From Spirochaeta lutea (lineage in GTDB: Bacteria; Spirochaetota; Spirochaetia; DSM-27196; Salinispiraceae): a stretch of 64,000 nucleotides of DNA. Shown here piece by piece: positions 8,117 to 16,795 of the stretch (position 1 is its first letter; the number at the start of each line of letters is the position of its first letter). Made by a program: the position numbers and the translations under genes. Below the pieces are notes generated by a model. That model was not told the DNA's origin. It worked only from the letters and a program-made list of their open reading frames with translations, and did no database searches. The stretch spans positions 205,265 to 269,264 of the forward strand of contig NZ_JNUP01000064.1 of assembly GCF_000758165.1 (NCBI RefSeq), in the 5' to 3' direction.

Positions 8117-10243
8117 ATGAAGGCAAGCCTAGGGATCGGGATGGGATATGTGGCAGCGGCCTGGTGGGCGGTCATCGCCCTGGGGCAGCGGGTGGTACTG
8201 AATGACCTTTTTCTGCTGGGAGTAATCCTCCTGCATGCCCTGTACGGAATTTACCGGGTAATGCGGAGCCTGGGGGAGCCCATGGGGCAGGACGGGAGGG
8301 AGAGCCGGCTGGGAATGGACGCCTTGATGGGGGCTGCCCTGGTCAGTTTTCTGTTCAGCTATTTCTTCGCCCTGACGGCGAATCTCGATTATGTACAACG
8401 ATTTCAGCTTGGGTCGGATGCGTTAAATCTTGCCGTGGATAGTGGTGAGGAACAACGGATCGTCATATTCCGGTACCTGCCCCTGGGTGTTGCCTACCTG
8501 TGGGGATTGCTGTTTCGCCACGGGGGGCGGTGGTGGGCGTTTCCCCTGCTGCTGGCCAGCACGGTGGTGCATGCCCTGGCCTTTCCGAGCAGGTTTTTCC
8601 CCCAGGGGATCGGACCCTTAATTTTTATCGCCTATGTTCCGCTATTTTTCCTGTTGAGCCGGGTAAAGCGCTTCGGGCAATGGTGGGTGTACGGGATGTT
8701 CTGGGGGCTGGTTTCCACCATGCTGCGGAACTACTGGCTGGGGACCTATAGTTTGGTGACCCTCCAGGGGGTGGTGCTGGTTTTCATTGTCCGGTTTGGG
8801 CTGTTCTTTTTGGTGGGATGGCCGGTGTTCCGGGCTGTGGCGGGGTTGGCAAAGCGGCGGCCCTGGGCTGCAGCCCTCCCCTGGTTATTCTGGGCGATGG
8901 CCATCACCCTTTTCGAGTATTGGGCAAGTCATAGCTGGGTGGGGTATCCCTGGACCTTGACGGCCCACGCCTTGTACCGCTGGCCGGAGGCGATCCAGTT
9001 TGCGGGAGCGGCGGGGGTTTGGGGGGTTAGTTTCTTGGTGCTGGTGGTGAACGCTGGGCTTGCTTGGGCGATTCAGTCCAGGGACTGGCGGCCCGGGGCG
9101 GCGGTGCTGGGAATATTCGGCATTAATGTTTTAATTGGGGTGATTCTCATGCCCCCGGTTCATCCTGCGGAGGGCGAGGTAGCAACCTATTATATCGATC
9201 CGGATTCCGGTTCATCCCGACCCCGGGTGCAGAACAGCGGCAGAGAGAGGCATCCTGAGGCGGTGCGCTTGGCCCTGGTACAGCAGAATACCGATCCGCG
9301 CAAGAATGATTACGATGTGACCTTGGATACCCTCATAACCCTGTCGGATATCGGGTTGCGCTACGATCCCGACCTGGTTGCCTGGTCGGAGACCGCCTTC
9401 GTACCGAATATCCGGCGCTGGAGCCAGGTTCCCCCAAGCGAAAACCGGCTGGCACGCACGGTGGACCGGTTCCTGAAGTACCAGGAGGGTATGGGCACCT
9501 ACCTGATAACCGGCAATGACGATTACCAGGTGGTCCGGAATGACCAGGGGCAGGAGATTGACCGGATAAACTACAACGCCACCATCATGTTCTCCGACGC
9601 TGGGGAGCGGCTCCAGACCTACCATAAGATGGTGTTGGTGCCCCTGACCGAGACCTTTCCCTACGAGGACTTTTTTCCTGGCTGGTTCTATGACTTGTTT
9701 CCAGGAGTAGAAGGTTGGTTTGCTGGTCTCCTGGATCTGCTGGAACGGTTGGATGTAAACCTCTGGGGCGAGGGGGTTGAGTATGTTCAGTTTGAACATC
9801 CGGACTTCCGGTTTTCGACGCCCATCTGTTTTGAGGATGCCTTCGCCTACCATGTGCGGGACTTTGTTCTGGCCGGAAGCGATATGATTGTGAATCTCTC
9901 CAATGATTATTGGTCCTTGGATGAGGTGGAGGCCCAGCAGCACTTCGCTACCGGACTGTTCAGGACGGTGGAAAACCGCGTTCCCATGGCCAGAGCGACG
10001 GCCAGTGGTGTTACGGGTTACATTGATGCCTACGGCCGGCTGTTAACCCGGATTCCGAACTACGTCGAGGGGGTTGTGGTGGTGGATACCCTGCCGGGAA
10101 GGCAGGGAGGCATGACCCTCTATACCCGGTGGGGTGACTGGTTTCCCATCCTATTGGCATGGTTGATTCTTATTCAGGTCGGCGGATACGTCGGGGCCGG
10201 TCTTTGGCGCTGGATAGAGTCCGGCCGGGGTGAGAAGGAATGA
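8117..10243 (+). CDS. lnt: Apolipoprotein N-acyltransferase
   Basis: Inner-membrane enzyme that adds the third acyl chain to lipoproteins. The 708-residue protein has many hydrophobic helices through residue ~370 and then a nitrilase-like periplasmic domain with the catalytic Glu (AWSETAFVPN), Lys (YHKMVLVPLTETFPYE) and Cys (TPICFEDAFAY), and one C-terminal helix. Lnt is usually 500-550 residues; the excess here is an N-terminal block of extra hydrophobic helices. The frame is open from 8009, but ATG 8117 has GGAGGA 6 bases upstream and starts a membrane helix, so it is preferred. It overlaps the next gene by 4 bp. With lgt nearby it serves the many lipoproteins in this region. Confidence 0.93.
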   Translation: MKASLGIGMGYVAAAWWAVIALGQRVVLNDLFLLGVILLHALYGIYRVMRSLGEPMGQDGRESRLGMDALMGAALVSFLFSYFFALTANLDYVQRFQLGSDALNLAVDSGEEQRIVIFRYLPLGVAYLWGLLFRHGGRWWAFPLLLASTVVHALAFPSRFFPQGIGPLIFIAYVPLFFLLSRVKRFGQWWVYGMFWGLVSTMLRNYWLGTYSLVTLQGVVLVFIVRFGLFFLVGWPVFRAVAGLAKRRPWAAALPWLFWAMAITLFEYWASHSWVGYPWTLTAHALYRWPEAIQFAGAAGVWGVSFLVLVVNAGLAWAIQSRDWRPGAAVLGIFGINVLIGVILMPPVHPAEGEVATYYIDPDSGSSRPRVQNSGRERHPEAVRLALVQQNTDPRKNDYDVTLDTLITLSDIGLRYDPDLVAWSETAFVPNIRRWSQVPPSENRLARTVDRFLKYQEGMGTYLITGNDDYQVVRNDQGQEIDRINYNATIMFSDAGERLQTYHKMVLVPLTETFPYEDFFPGWFYDLFPGVEGWFAGLLDLLERLDVNLWGEGVEYVQFEHPDFRFSTPICFEDAFAYHVRDFVLAGSDMIVNLSNDYWSLDEVEAQQHFATGLFRTVENRVPMARATASGVTGYIDAYGRLLTRIPNYVEGVVVVDTLPGRQGGMTLYTRWGDWFPILLAWLILIQVGGYVGAGLWRWIESGRGEKE

Positions 10244-10869
10244 ATCTTGGACCGGTGTTCCCGGTGTTGGATTTTGCCGGGACCTTCGTATTTGCCCTTT
10301 CCGGGTCTATTGCCGCTGCGCGGAAGAACATGGATGTGTATGGGTCTGTTATTCTTGCCATTGTGACTGCCCTGGGGGGCGGGATGATCCGGGATGTGCT
10401 TCTGGGCAGGACGCCTCCCGGAGCCTTCCAGGATATCGGCTACCTGGTGGTAGCCTTCGCAGGGTCGCTCTCGGTGTTTTTTCTCTACGATACCATCAGC
10501 CGGCTACACCACCCCCTGCGGGTTCTGGATGCCCTGGGGCTCGGAGCATTTACGGTGATTGGGGTGACCATCGCGGTGGAACAGGGGGCGACCTGGTTCG
10601 GGGCGATTCTTTTAGGGATTATGTCTGGGACCGGAGGCGGTATGATTCGGGATGTGCTGAGTCAGGAGGTGCCTTTGGTGCTGCAGCGGGAGGTGTATGC
10701 CGTAGCCAGTCTGGTGGGAGCCCTGCTTAATGTGGTGCTTTTGAGGATTGGGCTGGCGCCGGCAGCCTCTGCACTGATCTCGGCGGGTGTTATTTCGGGG
10801 ATTCGGATACTCTCGGTGGAGTATGACTGGCATCTTCCCCGGGCTGCCTGGCAGAAGCCCAAGGAATAG
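10240..10869 (+). CDS. TRIC-like channel / UPF0126 membrane protein
   Basis: 209-residue membrane protein of the bacterial trimeric intracellular cation channel family (UPF0126). It is made of two similar halves of three helices, each with the signature GGGMIRDVLLG (about residue 46) or GGGMIRDVLSQ (about residue 130). FALSGSIAAARKNMD near the N-terminus is also typical. TRIC homologues conduct monovalent cations; some bacterial members are suggested glycine or cation transporters. The start ATG overlaps the lnt stop (ATGA), with AAGGA upstream, so the two are translationally coupled. Confidence 0.9.
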   Translation: MNLGPVFPVLDFAGTFVFALSGSIAAARKNMDVYGSVILAIVTALGGGMIRDVLLGRTPPGAFQDIGYLVVAFAGSLSVFFLYDTISRLHHPLRVLDALGLGAFTVIGVTIAVEQGATWFGAILLGIMSGTGGGMIRDVLSQEVPLVLQREVYAVASLVGALLNVVLLRIGLAPAASALISAGVISGIRILSVEYDWHLPRAAWQKPKE

Positions 10870-10871
10870 GC

Positions 10872-10897
10872 TGTAACCGTCAACATCGACGGTTACA
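10872..10897. other. Perfect 10-bp hairpin between convergent genes
   Basis: TGTAACCGTC (10872-10881) pairs with GACGGTTACA (10888-10897) around a 6-base loop, just after the TRIC-like gene and before the end of lgt on the other strand. No T run follows on either side, so it is not a standard terminator; it may still stop or stabilise transcripts from both sides. Confidence 0.5.
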
Positions 10898-10914
10898 ACC
10901 CCTTGGCTCGCAGT

Positions 10915-11910
10915 CTAATCTTTATTCGATTTGCTCTCTGTATGATCAGTGAATCCCTGCACTGTGGGACGGCGGTTATGGATCAGCTTGAGGACTACCA
11001 GCAGGGCCACACCGCTGAGAGCCATTACCAGAGACAAAATTTGCCCCATACTGATATCCAGCAGGGAAGTAAAGAGCTGGGGCGGGTTGTTTTGACCACC
11101 CAGGGAGATGATGAAGCCAAGGCCCGCATCGGGTTCGCGGAAGTATTCCACGATAAACCGGGCGAGACCGTATCCGATGATGTAGATGCCTATGCTGAAT
11201 CCCCTGAAGGTTTTCCGGGGACGTACCAGGAACCAAAGGATGGCCCAAAGCAGGATTCCCTCGAGGAAGGCCTCGTAGAGTTGGCTTGGGTGGCGGGGAA
11301 GGTTGATAAGCAGGGCTGAATCCGGGATCTGCATCCCCGCTTGCTGGGCAGTCTCCTGAACCCAATCCAGATTGGTGGGAAGGGGCCGCGCCGAGGGGAA
11401 TACCATGGACCAGGGAGCGGGACTGACCCTGCCGTAGAGTTCGCCGTTGATGAAGTTTCCCAACCGGCCGAAGGTGTATCCCAGGGGGGCTCCGTTGGCG
11501 ATCATATCGCCCCACTGGAGCAGATCAATTTTCTTGATCTTGGCGTAAATAGCAAAGCCCGTCAGCAGACCGACAAACCCGCCATGGTAGCTCATGCCCT
11601 GGAGCCCCACAAACTGCCCGTTATCGAAGGGCCAGATGATGCGCCAGGGTTCTCGGGCAAACTGGCCCGTGGGATCGTAGAAGATCACTGAGAAAAGCCG
11701 TGCGCCTACGAGAAGCCCTAAAATCCCCCAGAAGAAGAAATTAAGCACATCGTCCGAGGAGATGTCGAGTTTCTGTTGTTTTATTTGGCGCATGAAGAGA
11801 AGGTAGGTGACACCGAAGGCGACCAGGTACATGAGTCCATACCACCGAAAGGGTAGTCCGGGGATGATCTCCGGGGAAATCCATGATGGAAACTGAAGGT
11901 AGAGGGGCAT
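10915..11910 (-). CDS. lgt: Prolipoprotein diacylglyceryl transferase
   Basis: 331-residue inner-membrane enzyme that transfers diacylglycerol from phosphatidylglycerol to the lipobox cysteine of prelipoproteins. It carries the Lgt signature GRLGNFINGELYGR and several membrane helices, with a HGG motif (MSYHGGFVGLL) and RHPSQLYEAFLEG downstream, all family-diagnostic. The frame opens at 11925, but that ATG overlaps the AAAGGAGG sequence that serves ATG 11910, so 11910 is the start. It follows fapA by 86 bp on the same strand and may be cotranscribed. Length is slightly above the 260-300 usual, due to a periplasmic loop around residues 175-215. Confidence 0.95.
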   Translation of the reverse strand: MPLYLQFPSWISPEIIPGLPFRWYGLMYLVAFGVTYLLFMRQIKQQKLDISSDDVLNFFFWGILGLLVGARLFSVIFYDPTGQFAREPWRIIWPFDNGQFVGLQGMSYHGGFVGLLTGFAIYAKIKKIDLLQWGDMIANGAPLGYTFGRLGNFINGELYGRVSPAPWSMVFPSARPLPTNLDWVQETAQQAGMQIPDSALLINLPRHPSQLYEAFLEGILLWAILWFLVRPRKTFRGFSIGIYIIGYGLARFIVEYFREPDAGLGFIISLGGQNNPPQLFTSLLDISMGQILSLVMALSGVALLVVLKLIHNRRPTVQGFTDHTESKSNKD

Positions 11911-11996
11911 GATGCCTCCTTTCATGATATTTGGCTCCGGTAGCGCACCCGTGGATACGTTCCGGGCTGCCTGCCTCAGGGCAGGGACCAGGGGCT

Positions 11997-14900
11997 CTAG
12001 GGCTCTTCAGCAGGGACGTTCTGCGGTTTCTCCGGAGCATCTGAATCGTTGTCCGGGGATGTTCGTTTTTTCTTCGCTGCCTCGACCTCGGCAATGTCTT
12101 TTTCTACAATCCGGCCTAAATCGGTATCGAAGACGTAGGCTACTGATTTTTTTTCTCCGGGAATCTCGTATATACGCCCGTGGCTTTCCAGAACGACGCC
12201 GGGATAGGCGGTGCCGCGGACAATAATAGCGGAATCAAAATGCTGTTCAAACCTCTCCTTGAGCATAAACAACCGGAGATTCCTTTTTTCCAGGAGCTTA
12301 ATCATTTTTGTCTTCTGGTTGAACATCTGCTGAAGCTCCTGCTTGTTGGAGAGCTTGTCTTTCTGCTTCATGGCCCTGTCCAGGGCGGCCATTTGGCCTT
12401 GAATCTTCTTTATTTCCTTTTCTTCCACACTGATCTGGTCCTCCACCAGGTAGTCCTGGCCGAAATGGATCTGGGTAGTAATCCCGCGGTCCGAACCGAG
12501 GTTTCCGGTTTCAAGACCGAACTTAACCTTCAGAGTGCCGCCAATTACCCGGCCCTTTTCCGGGAGAAGCAGCCTGCCGTTTGCCTTGATATTGGAACGC
12601 ATGACCGCTTTGGAAAACTTGATATCCTGGACCGCCAGGACCGTAGCCTGTTCTACGAAGGCGGCAAAAATATTCTGTTTGGCCCGGAGAACCCCCCGGC
12701 GGCCTCCCTTGACGCCTCCCTTGATCAGGATGTCTCCGGCCGCCGAGAGCAGCGCCGCATCTACCCCTCCGGCAATCTTTATATCTCCTCCGCTCATGAC
12801 CACAAAACCGCTTTCCACATCCCCGGTTACCTGAACCGTACCCGGGAATTTGATGTTGCCGGTTTTTAGGTTGACGTTCCCCTGGACAGTGTGGGTGGCA
12901 AGGACCTGGATAGTGTTTTTTTCGTACTGGATCTCTCCATCCGCGGTGGCCACCAGGAGTTTGATTCCCTCCTCCTCTTCCTGGGCTTCAATGTTTTCAC
13001 CGATTTCAATAGTCCGGTTTTTGTTGGTGAAGGGTTTTATCTCCTTACCGGTGATGTCCCAGCCGCTTTGGGGTTCGGAAAGGGGCGGCAGCAGTTTTGC
13101 GATTTGGGTTCCGGCTTTTACCCGGGTTATCTGGTCCTTGTTCCGGTAATCTGCCCGTCCGTCAGCCAGGATCGTGACGTTCTTACCGCTGGCCATGGCG
13201 ATAAGGAACTGAAGCTTTTCTTGGCCTCCCTCTTCAGCGGATTGCCCCTGAGCAAAATGCAGCCCCGAGACAGGTTCTTCCTGTTCCACCGCCTGCTGGA
13301 TGGTCTCCATGGCTTCCGGAATGATGCCCTTGGTGATTCCCTGGGCTTCTATGGCTTGATGTATCCGGTCCATGGTGATTTTACGGCCCGTGCCCTCGCT
13401 CCGGGAAAAGCTGATAAAAGCAGCCATTTTATCCGGATCCATCTGAATGGTGATGTCGGCATCCCGGTGGGGTCGGACACGGAGGTGGAACTCGTCCCCT
13501 ACTATGGACCGCTCCATAAGACCTTCCATAACGGAAATAACCAGGTTGTCCTTGTGTTCTAAGCCCTCGTAGAGCCGGAGTTTAACTGCTTCCCCGGGCA
13601 ACCCTTCAATGGCGGATCCGAACACGTCAACTCCGGGCTCCCCCTTTACCAAGGGGCCGAGGGTTAGAATACGTTGCTCGTTTTCCACATCTGCCAGTCC
13701 TTCCAGATCGTTGATGGGGAAGGTTTCCGCTGATTCTAGGTCCTGAAGCTGGTCGAGGCTTGAGAGGATCTGCTCCTTCGTTTCCAGGAATTCCTTTTCA
13801 TCGTAGAAGCGTACCGACCAATCTACGGCCTGTTTCGGTCCCTCCTGGGGTTCTTTTCCGAAGGCGATTTCATATCCAATGAGCTCGTGGTCCGGAGATT
13901 TGTAGAAGTCCAGTATATCCTGGCGCAGAATGTCCATATCGGGAATCTTTACCTTGCTTTCCCGGATGGCCTTGCCGACCTCCTTGAGCACCAGGGGGCG
14001 GCCCTCGCCCCGTCCTTTTCTCATGTTAAGCACTGCGGTGAGCCTGTCCTCGCTGATGACCACCTCGAAATAGGCGTCGTCCTGGGGGGTCAGGGGGATC
14101 TGTTCCAGGGGGCTTTGTTCCCGGATGGCGCGTTCGATGAGCAGCCGGATATCCTGCTCGGGCATGAGGTGTTCGGTAGAAAACTGGAGTTCCTCGGCCT
14201 TGGAATGTATCTCGGCGCAATCGGGCGGGGGGATGATGGAATCCCCGGGGGTGAAGGTGAGTAGGCAGGTTGCCTTGTCCTCGCTGAGCTCGAGCTGCCA
14301 CCGGTGGGCTTGGAAGGGGATGATGTCGGCCCAGTTCTTGCCCACCCGGAGGATGCCGGAGGTTTGCGCCATGGCTTCATGGCCTTTTTTTTGGATGTTC
14401 TCTCCCAGGTAGAAGCGGGGGTCCGGCAGGGCTACGGGGGGGATGGGGTCGCCCTTTAGGTTTTTACCGGGTTTCCCCTGGGTAATGGGGTAGAGGGTAG
14501 CAAGGACGGCTCCCTCCGGGGCGTAGAGGACTTCCTCCACGGTGGGATCAATGTAAACCCTGTCCCGTTTAACCTCGGTTTCCGTGTAGGTGACTGTCTC
14601 TTTCTTTACCGGGACGAAGGGCAGGGGAGATTTTTTTTCTACTTCCCGTTCTTTTTTTACCTTGATGGAGGTTTCTGTGTAGATGGTGGGGGCGGGGCTG
14701 GAGTCAACCTTTTTCTGGATGTATTCCTCGAGCTCCTGGGGGATGTCCAGGGGCTTCCAGTCCGGTGTCTCGGGCTGCATAGGTTCCGGCGGCTGGCCCT
14801 GGGCGATGGTTAGGGTAACGGGGTTTTCGGATTTCTCGCCGGCGATCTTAAGCTGTCGGCGGATTTCGTCGGCTGAATACCCATAGGTTATACCCCGGTT

Positions 14901-15038
14901 ACGCAGCTCGGTGAGGATGGTGTCCGTATTGAAGCCCGGTCCTTCCTGAGATTTGGTAATTGCAAGCCGGGCAATCAGGTAGGTGCTGTCGATGGACAGT
15001 TCAAAACTGCCCTGGAGTGTTGCCTCTTTTTTTGCCAT
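11997..15038 (-). CDS. FapA/DUF342 family protein, very long form
   Basis: 1013-residue cytoplasmic protein of the FapA (DUF342) family, which in other bacteria is tied to flagellar assembly or cell-surface polarity. The C-terminal part (about residues 690-850) is a Gly-rich repeat that should form a right-handed beta-helix (DVESGFVVMSGGDIKIAGGV, GDILIKGGVKGG), followed by a coiled coil (about 865-930) and a final small beta domain. Ahead of it are apparently several FapA N-terminal-type beta domains in series (for example QGKPGKNLKGDPIPP, VKGEPGVDVFGSAIEG, SGWDITGKEIKPF), which explains why it is about twice the common 450-650 length. It lies 12 bp after the MinD-like gene, so the pair probably works together. 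Confidence 0.88.
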   Translation of the reverse strand: MAKKEATLQGSFELSIDSTYLIARLAITKSQEGPGFNTDTILTELRNRGITYGYSADEIRRQLKIAGEKSENPVTLTIAQGQPPEPMQPETPDWKPLDIPQELEEYIQKKVDSSPAPTIYTETSIKVKKEREVEKKSPLPFVPVKKETVTYTETEVKRDRVYIDPTVEEVLYAPEGAVLATLYPITQGKPGKNLKGDPIPPVALPDPRFYLGENIQKKGHEAMAQTSGILRVGKNWADIIPFQAHRWQLELSEDKATCLLTFTPGDSIIPPPDCAEIHSKAEELQFSTEHLMPEQDIRLLIERAIREQSPLEQIPLTPQDDAYFEVVISEDRLTAVLNMRKGRGEGRPLVLKEVGKAIRESKVKIPDMDILRQDILDFYKSPDHELIGYEIAFGKEPQEGPKQAVDWSVRFYDEKEFLETKEQILSSLDQLQDLESAETFPINDLEGLADVENEQRILTLGPLVKGEPGVDVFGSAIEGLPGEAVKLRLYEGLEHKDNLVISVMEGLMERSIVGDEFHLRVRPHRDADITIQMDPDKMAAFISFSRSEGTGRKITMDRIHQAIEAQGITKGIIPEAMETIQQAVEQEEPVSGLHFAQGQSAEEGGQEKLQFLIAMASGKNVTILADGRADYRNKDQITRVKAGTQIAKLLPPLSEPQSGWDITGKEIKPFTNKNRTIEIGENIEAQEEEEGIKLLVATADGEIQYEKNTIQVLATHTVQGNVNLKTGNIKFPGTVQVTGDVESGFVVMSGGDIKIAGGVDAALLSAAGDILIKGGVKGGRRGVLRAKQNIFAAFVEQATVLAVQDIKFSKAVMRSNIKANGRLLLPEKGRVIGGTLKVKFGLETGNLGSDRGITTQIHFGQDYLVEDQISVEEKEIKKIQGQMAALDRAMKQKDKLSNKQELQQMFNQKTKMIKLLEKRNLRLFMLKERFEQHFDSAIIVRGTAYPGVVLESHGRIYEIPGEKKSVAYVFDTDLGRIVEKDIAEVEAAKKKRTSPDNDSDAPEKPQNVPAEEP

Positions 15039-15050
15039 TGAAATGGATCC

Positions 15051-16202
15051 CTAGAGCTTATAACCCTGGTGGGCAGCCTTTACGAGTTTACTTTTATACA
15101 ACATATTTTCTTTTTTCAGCTGATTTATTTCAAGCTGTTGGTTCTTCACCGTTTCTAGAAGATCTCCGGTACTTAACGCCCCGGTATGAAGAAGATCTTC
15201 AAGATACTCAATCCGGGTCTGAAAGTCGATCTGCGCCTCCAGGTTAGCCGTCTCAAAACTCTCATCAGAGGTCTCTTGGGAGTTTATCAGGCCCTGCTGG
15301 TCGTCTTCTAATTCGAACTGTAGAAGCTTATCGGCGATGCGGTAGACTGCCTGGGAGAGCACAGCCTTGGGTTTGTAGATAATGATGGGCAGTCCCGAGG
15401 ATAGGGCCGTATCTTGGAGGTCGTCACGGTACATGATCCCGAGATGTTCCAGATCGAAGCCCAGGTATTCTCGGCAGCTGCGCCGGAGCTTTCCCGCCCG
15501 CTCGCTGTCCTTGGGGTCCTCGAGCATATTCATGATCAACCTGGGGTGGAACCGTCCGGCGGTTTGCATATGGGTTTGATAACTTTGAGGATCTATCTCT
15601 TTAATTTTTTCAAGGAGTTCCATCATATACACCCGCTGGAGGCTGGCGCTGTTTTTTTCAAGGCTGCGTAAATACTGATCTGCCGGGGATCCTTTTTTAC
15701 AGGATGAATTAAGAATTCGGAACATGGAATTTTTCAGGAAGACATAGGCGTTGACCAATGCGGTGGGGGTGGGCGTCGTTACGATCGTTCCGGCTCCTGA
15801 GAGCAGAAAGAAGTCGATGGTATTGTAGTTGCTTCCCGCGCCGAGATCGAGAATCAGGTAATCCGCTGCGAGGTTCCCTAATTGGTTGATGAGTTTGCGT
15901 TTTTGTGCGGCGGTGAGGTTCGCGATGCCCGGGATCTCAGAATCTCCCGGGAGGAAGGAGAGATTCTCATACTGGGTGGGAATGATGTAGTCCCCGAGAT
16001 TGGGTCGTGATTCGTTGAGGAAGATTCCTACACCGCTGAGGGATTTCCGGATCCCCAGGATGAGATGCAGGTTGGACCCGCCGAGATCAAGATCGGCCAG
16101 AACGACCGACTTGCCCGCCTGGCCAAGGGCAATGGCGAGATTCGCAGCAAACAGGGATTTTCCTACACCGCCCTTTCCACTGGCGATTGGAATGATGTGC
16201 AT
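15051..16202 (-). CDS. MinD/ParA-family ATPase (FlhG/FleN-like)
   Basis: 383-residue P-loop ATPase of the MinD/FlhG group, beginning MHIIPIASGKGGVGKSLFAA with the deviant Walker A motif KGGVGKS, then VVLADLDLGGSN (Walker A' region) and DYLILDLGAGSNYNTIDFF (switch/Walker B). The N-terminal 270 residues match the ATPase; the rest carries a predicted coiled coil (about 325-370, with IEYLEDLL and NQQLEINQLKKENMLYKSK). Proteins of this group set flagellum number and site or position other complexes. It is followed within 12 bp by fapA; pairing of a FlhG-like ATPase with FapA suggests a role in placing the motility or envelope machinery. That link is inference. Confidence 0.87.
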   Translation of the reverse strand: MHIIPIASGKGGVGKSLFAANLAIALGQAGKSVVLADLDLGGSNLHLILGIRKSLSGVGIFLNESRPNLGDYIIPTQYENLSFLPGDSEIPGIANLTAAQKRKLINQLGNLAADYLILDLGAGSNYNTIDFFLLSGAGTIVTTPTPTALVNAYVFLKNSMFRILNSSCKKGSPADQYLRSLEKNSASLQRVYMMELLEKIKEIDPQSYQTHMQTAGRFHPRLIMNMLEDPKDSERAGKLRRSCREYLGFDLEHLGIMYRDDLQDTALSSGLPIIIYKPKAVLSQAVYRIADKLLQFELEDDQQGLINSQETSDESFETANLEAQIDFQTRIEYLEDLLHTGALSTGDLLETVKNQQLEINQLKKENMLYKSKLVKAAHQGYKL

Positions 16203-16241
16203 TTACATGCTCCTTCTACGGATCAGGCTCGGAATCTGAAT

Positions 16242-16700
16242 TCACCGGTTAGCCTGGGGCTCAGTCCTGCCGCGGGATGCAGCCAGGGGTAAAGCGACTA
16301 GAATTATAAGATCAAAACCAAGCAAACCGAGACTCCGGAACAGAAATAACGCAGATTCGGAATCCGGTACTACCGTTCCGGTTCGTAAGCCTTGTACCCA
16401 TAATAGTACAAGAACTGCCAAGGAAGCGGTAGTGGCGAGTTTACCAATTATGAAGATGGGAAAAAAGTGCCTTCCTGTTCTTGATGTAGATCGGGATTCT
16501 TGACGGCTTGATGTTGGAACCAGGCCGTAGAAAAAGGCGCCGGCAAGAAGCCCTGCTTGAGGGGCGGCGAACACAGCTAGGACGACCGGTGATAGGGTAC
16601 CGTAGATAAGGTTGGCAGTTAACACTACGTACCAGAGCAGCAAAATACGAAGGGTCTCCCAGATGCCGAGGAGAATCCAGATTGGTTTTGGTAGGTTCAT
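16242..16700 (-). CDS. Small integral membrane protein, unknown
   Basis: 152-residue protein with about four hydrophobic helices (roughly residues 8-30, 35-60, 82-105, 118-142) and a short Ser/Arg-rich loop between helices 2 and 3. I do not recognise the family. It lies 39 bp upstream of the MinD-like gene on the same strand, so it probably opens the minD-fapA operon. No ribosome site precedes ATG 16700; instead a good promoter ends 8 bases before it, implying a leaderless mRNA. Confidence 0.7.
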   Translation of the reverse strand: MNLPKPIWILLGIWETLRILLLWYVVLTANLIYGTLSPVVLAVFAAPQAGLLAGAFFYGLVPTSSRQESRSTSRTGRHFFPIFIIGKLATTASLAVLVLLWVQGLRTGTVVPDSESALFLFRSLGLLGFDLIILVALPLAASRGRTEPQANR

Positions 16701-16708
16701 TGGTTTGA

Positions 16709-16737
16709 AGTGTATGGGCCTTAACCTGGCCAGTCAA
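16709..16737 (-). promoter_or_regulatory. Promoter abutting a start codon (leaderless mRNA)
   Basis: Minus strand: TTGACT (16737-16732), 17-base spacer, TACACT (16714-16709), then 8 bases to the ATG at 16700. Transcription should begin at or within a base or two of the start codon, leaving no room for a Shine-Dalgarno sequence. Confidence 0.6.
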
Positions 16738-16795
16738 GGGAAGCAGGCGTTGCCTAGACAAGGTGAATGGGGTAGCCTGAATCCGGAGGATGACT

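Noticed and set aside
10240..10869. Considered a simple sugar or metal transporter
   Set aside because: The duplicated GGGMIRDVL signature is specific to the UPF0126/TRIC group.
11741..12094. 117-codon minus-strand frame spanning lgt and the fapA end
   Set aside because: Overlaps two confident genes in another frame and has no known motif.
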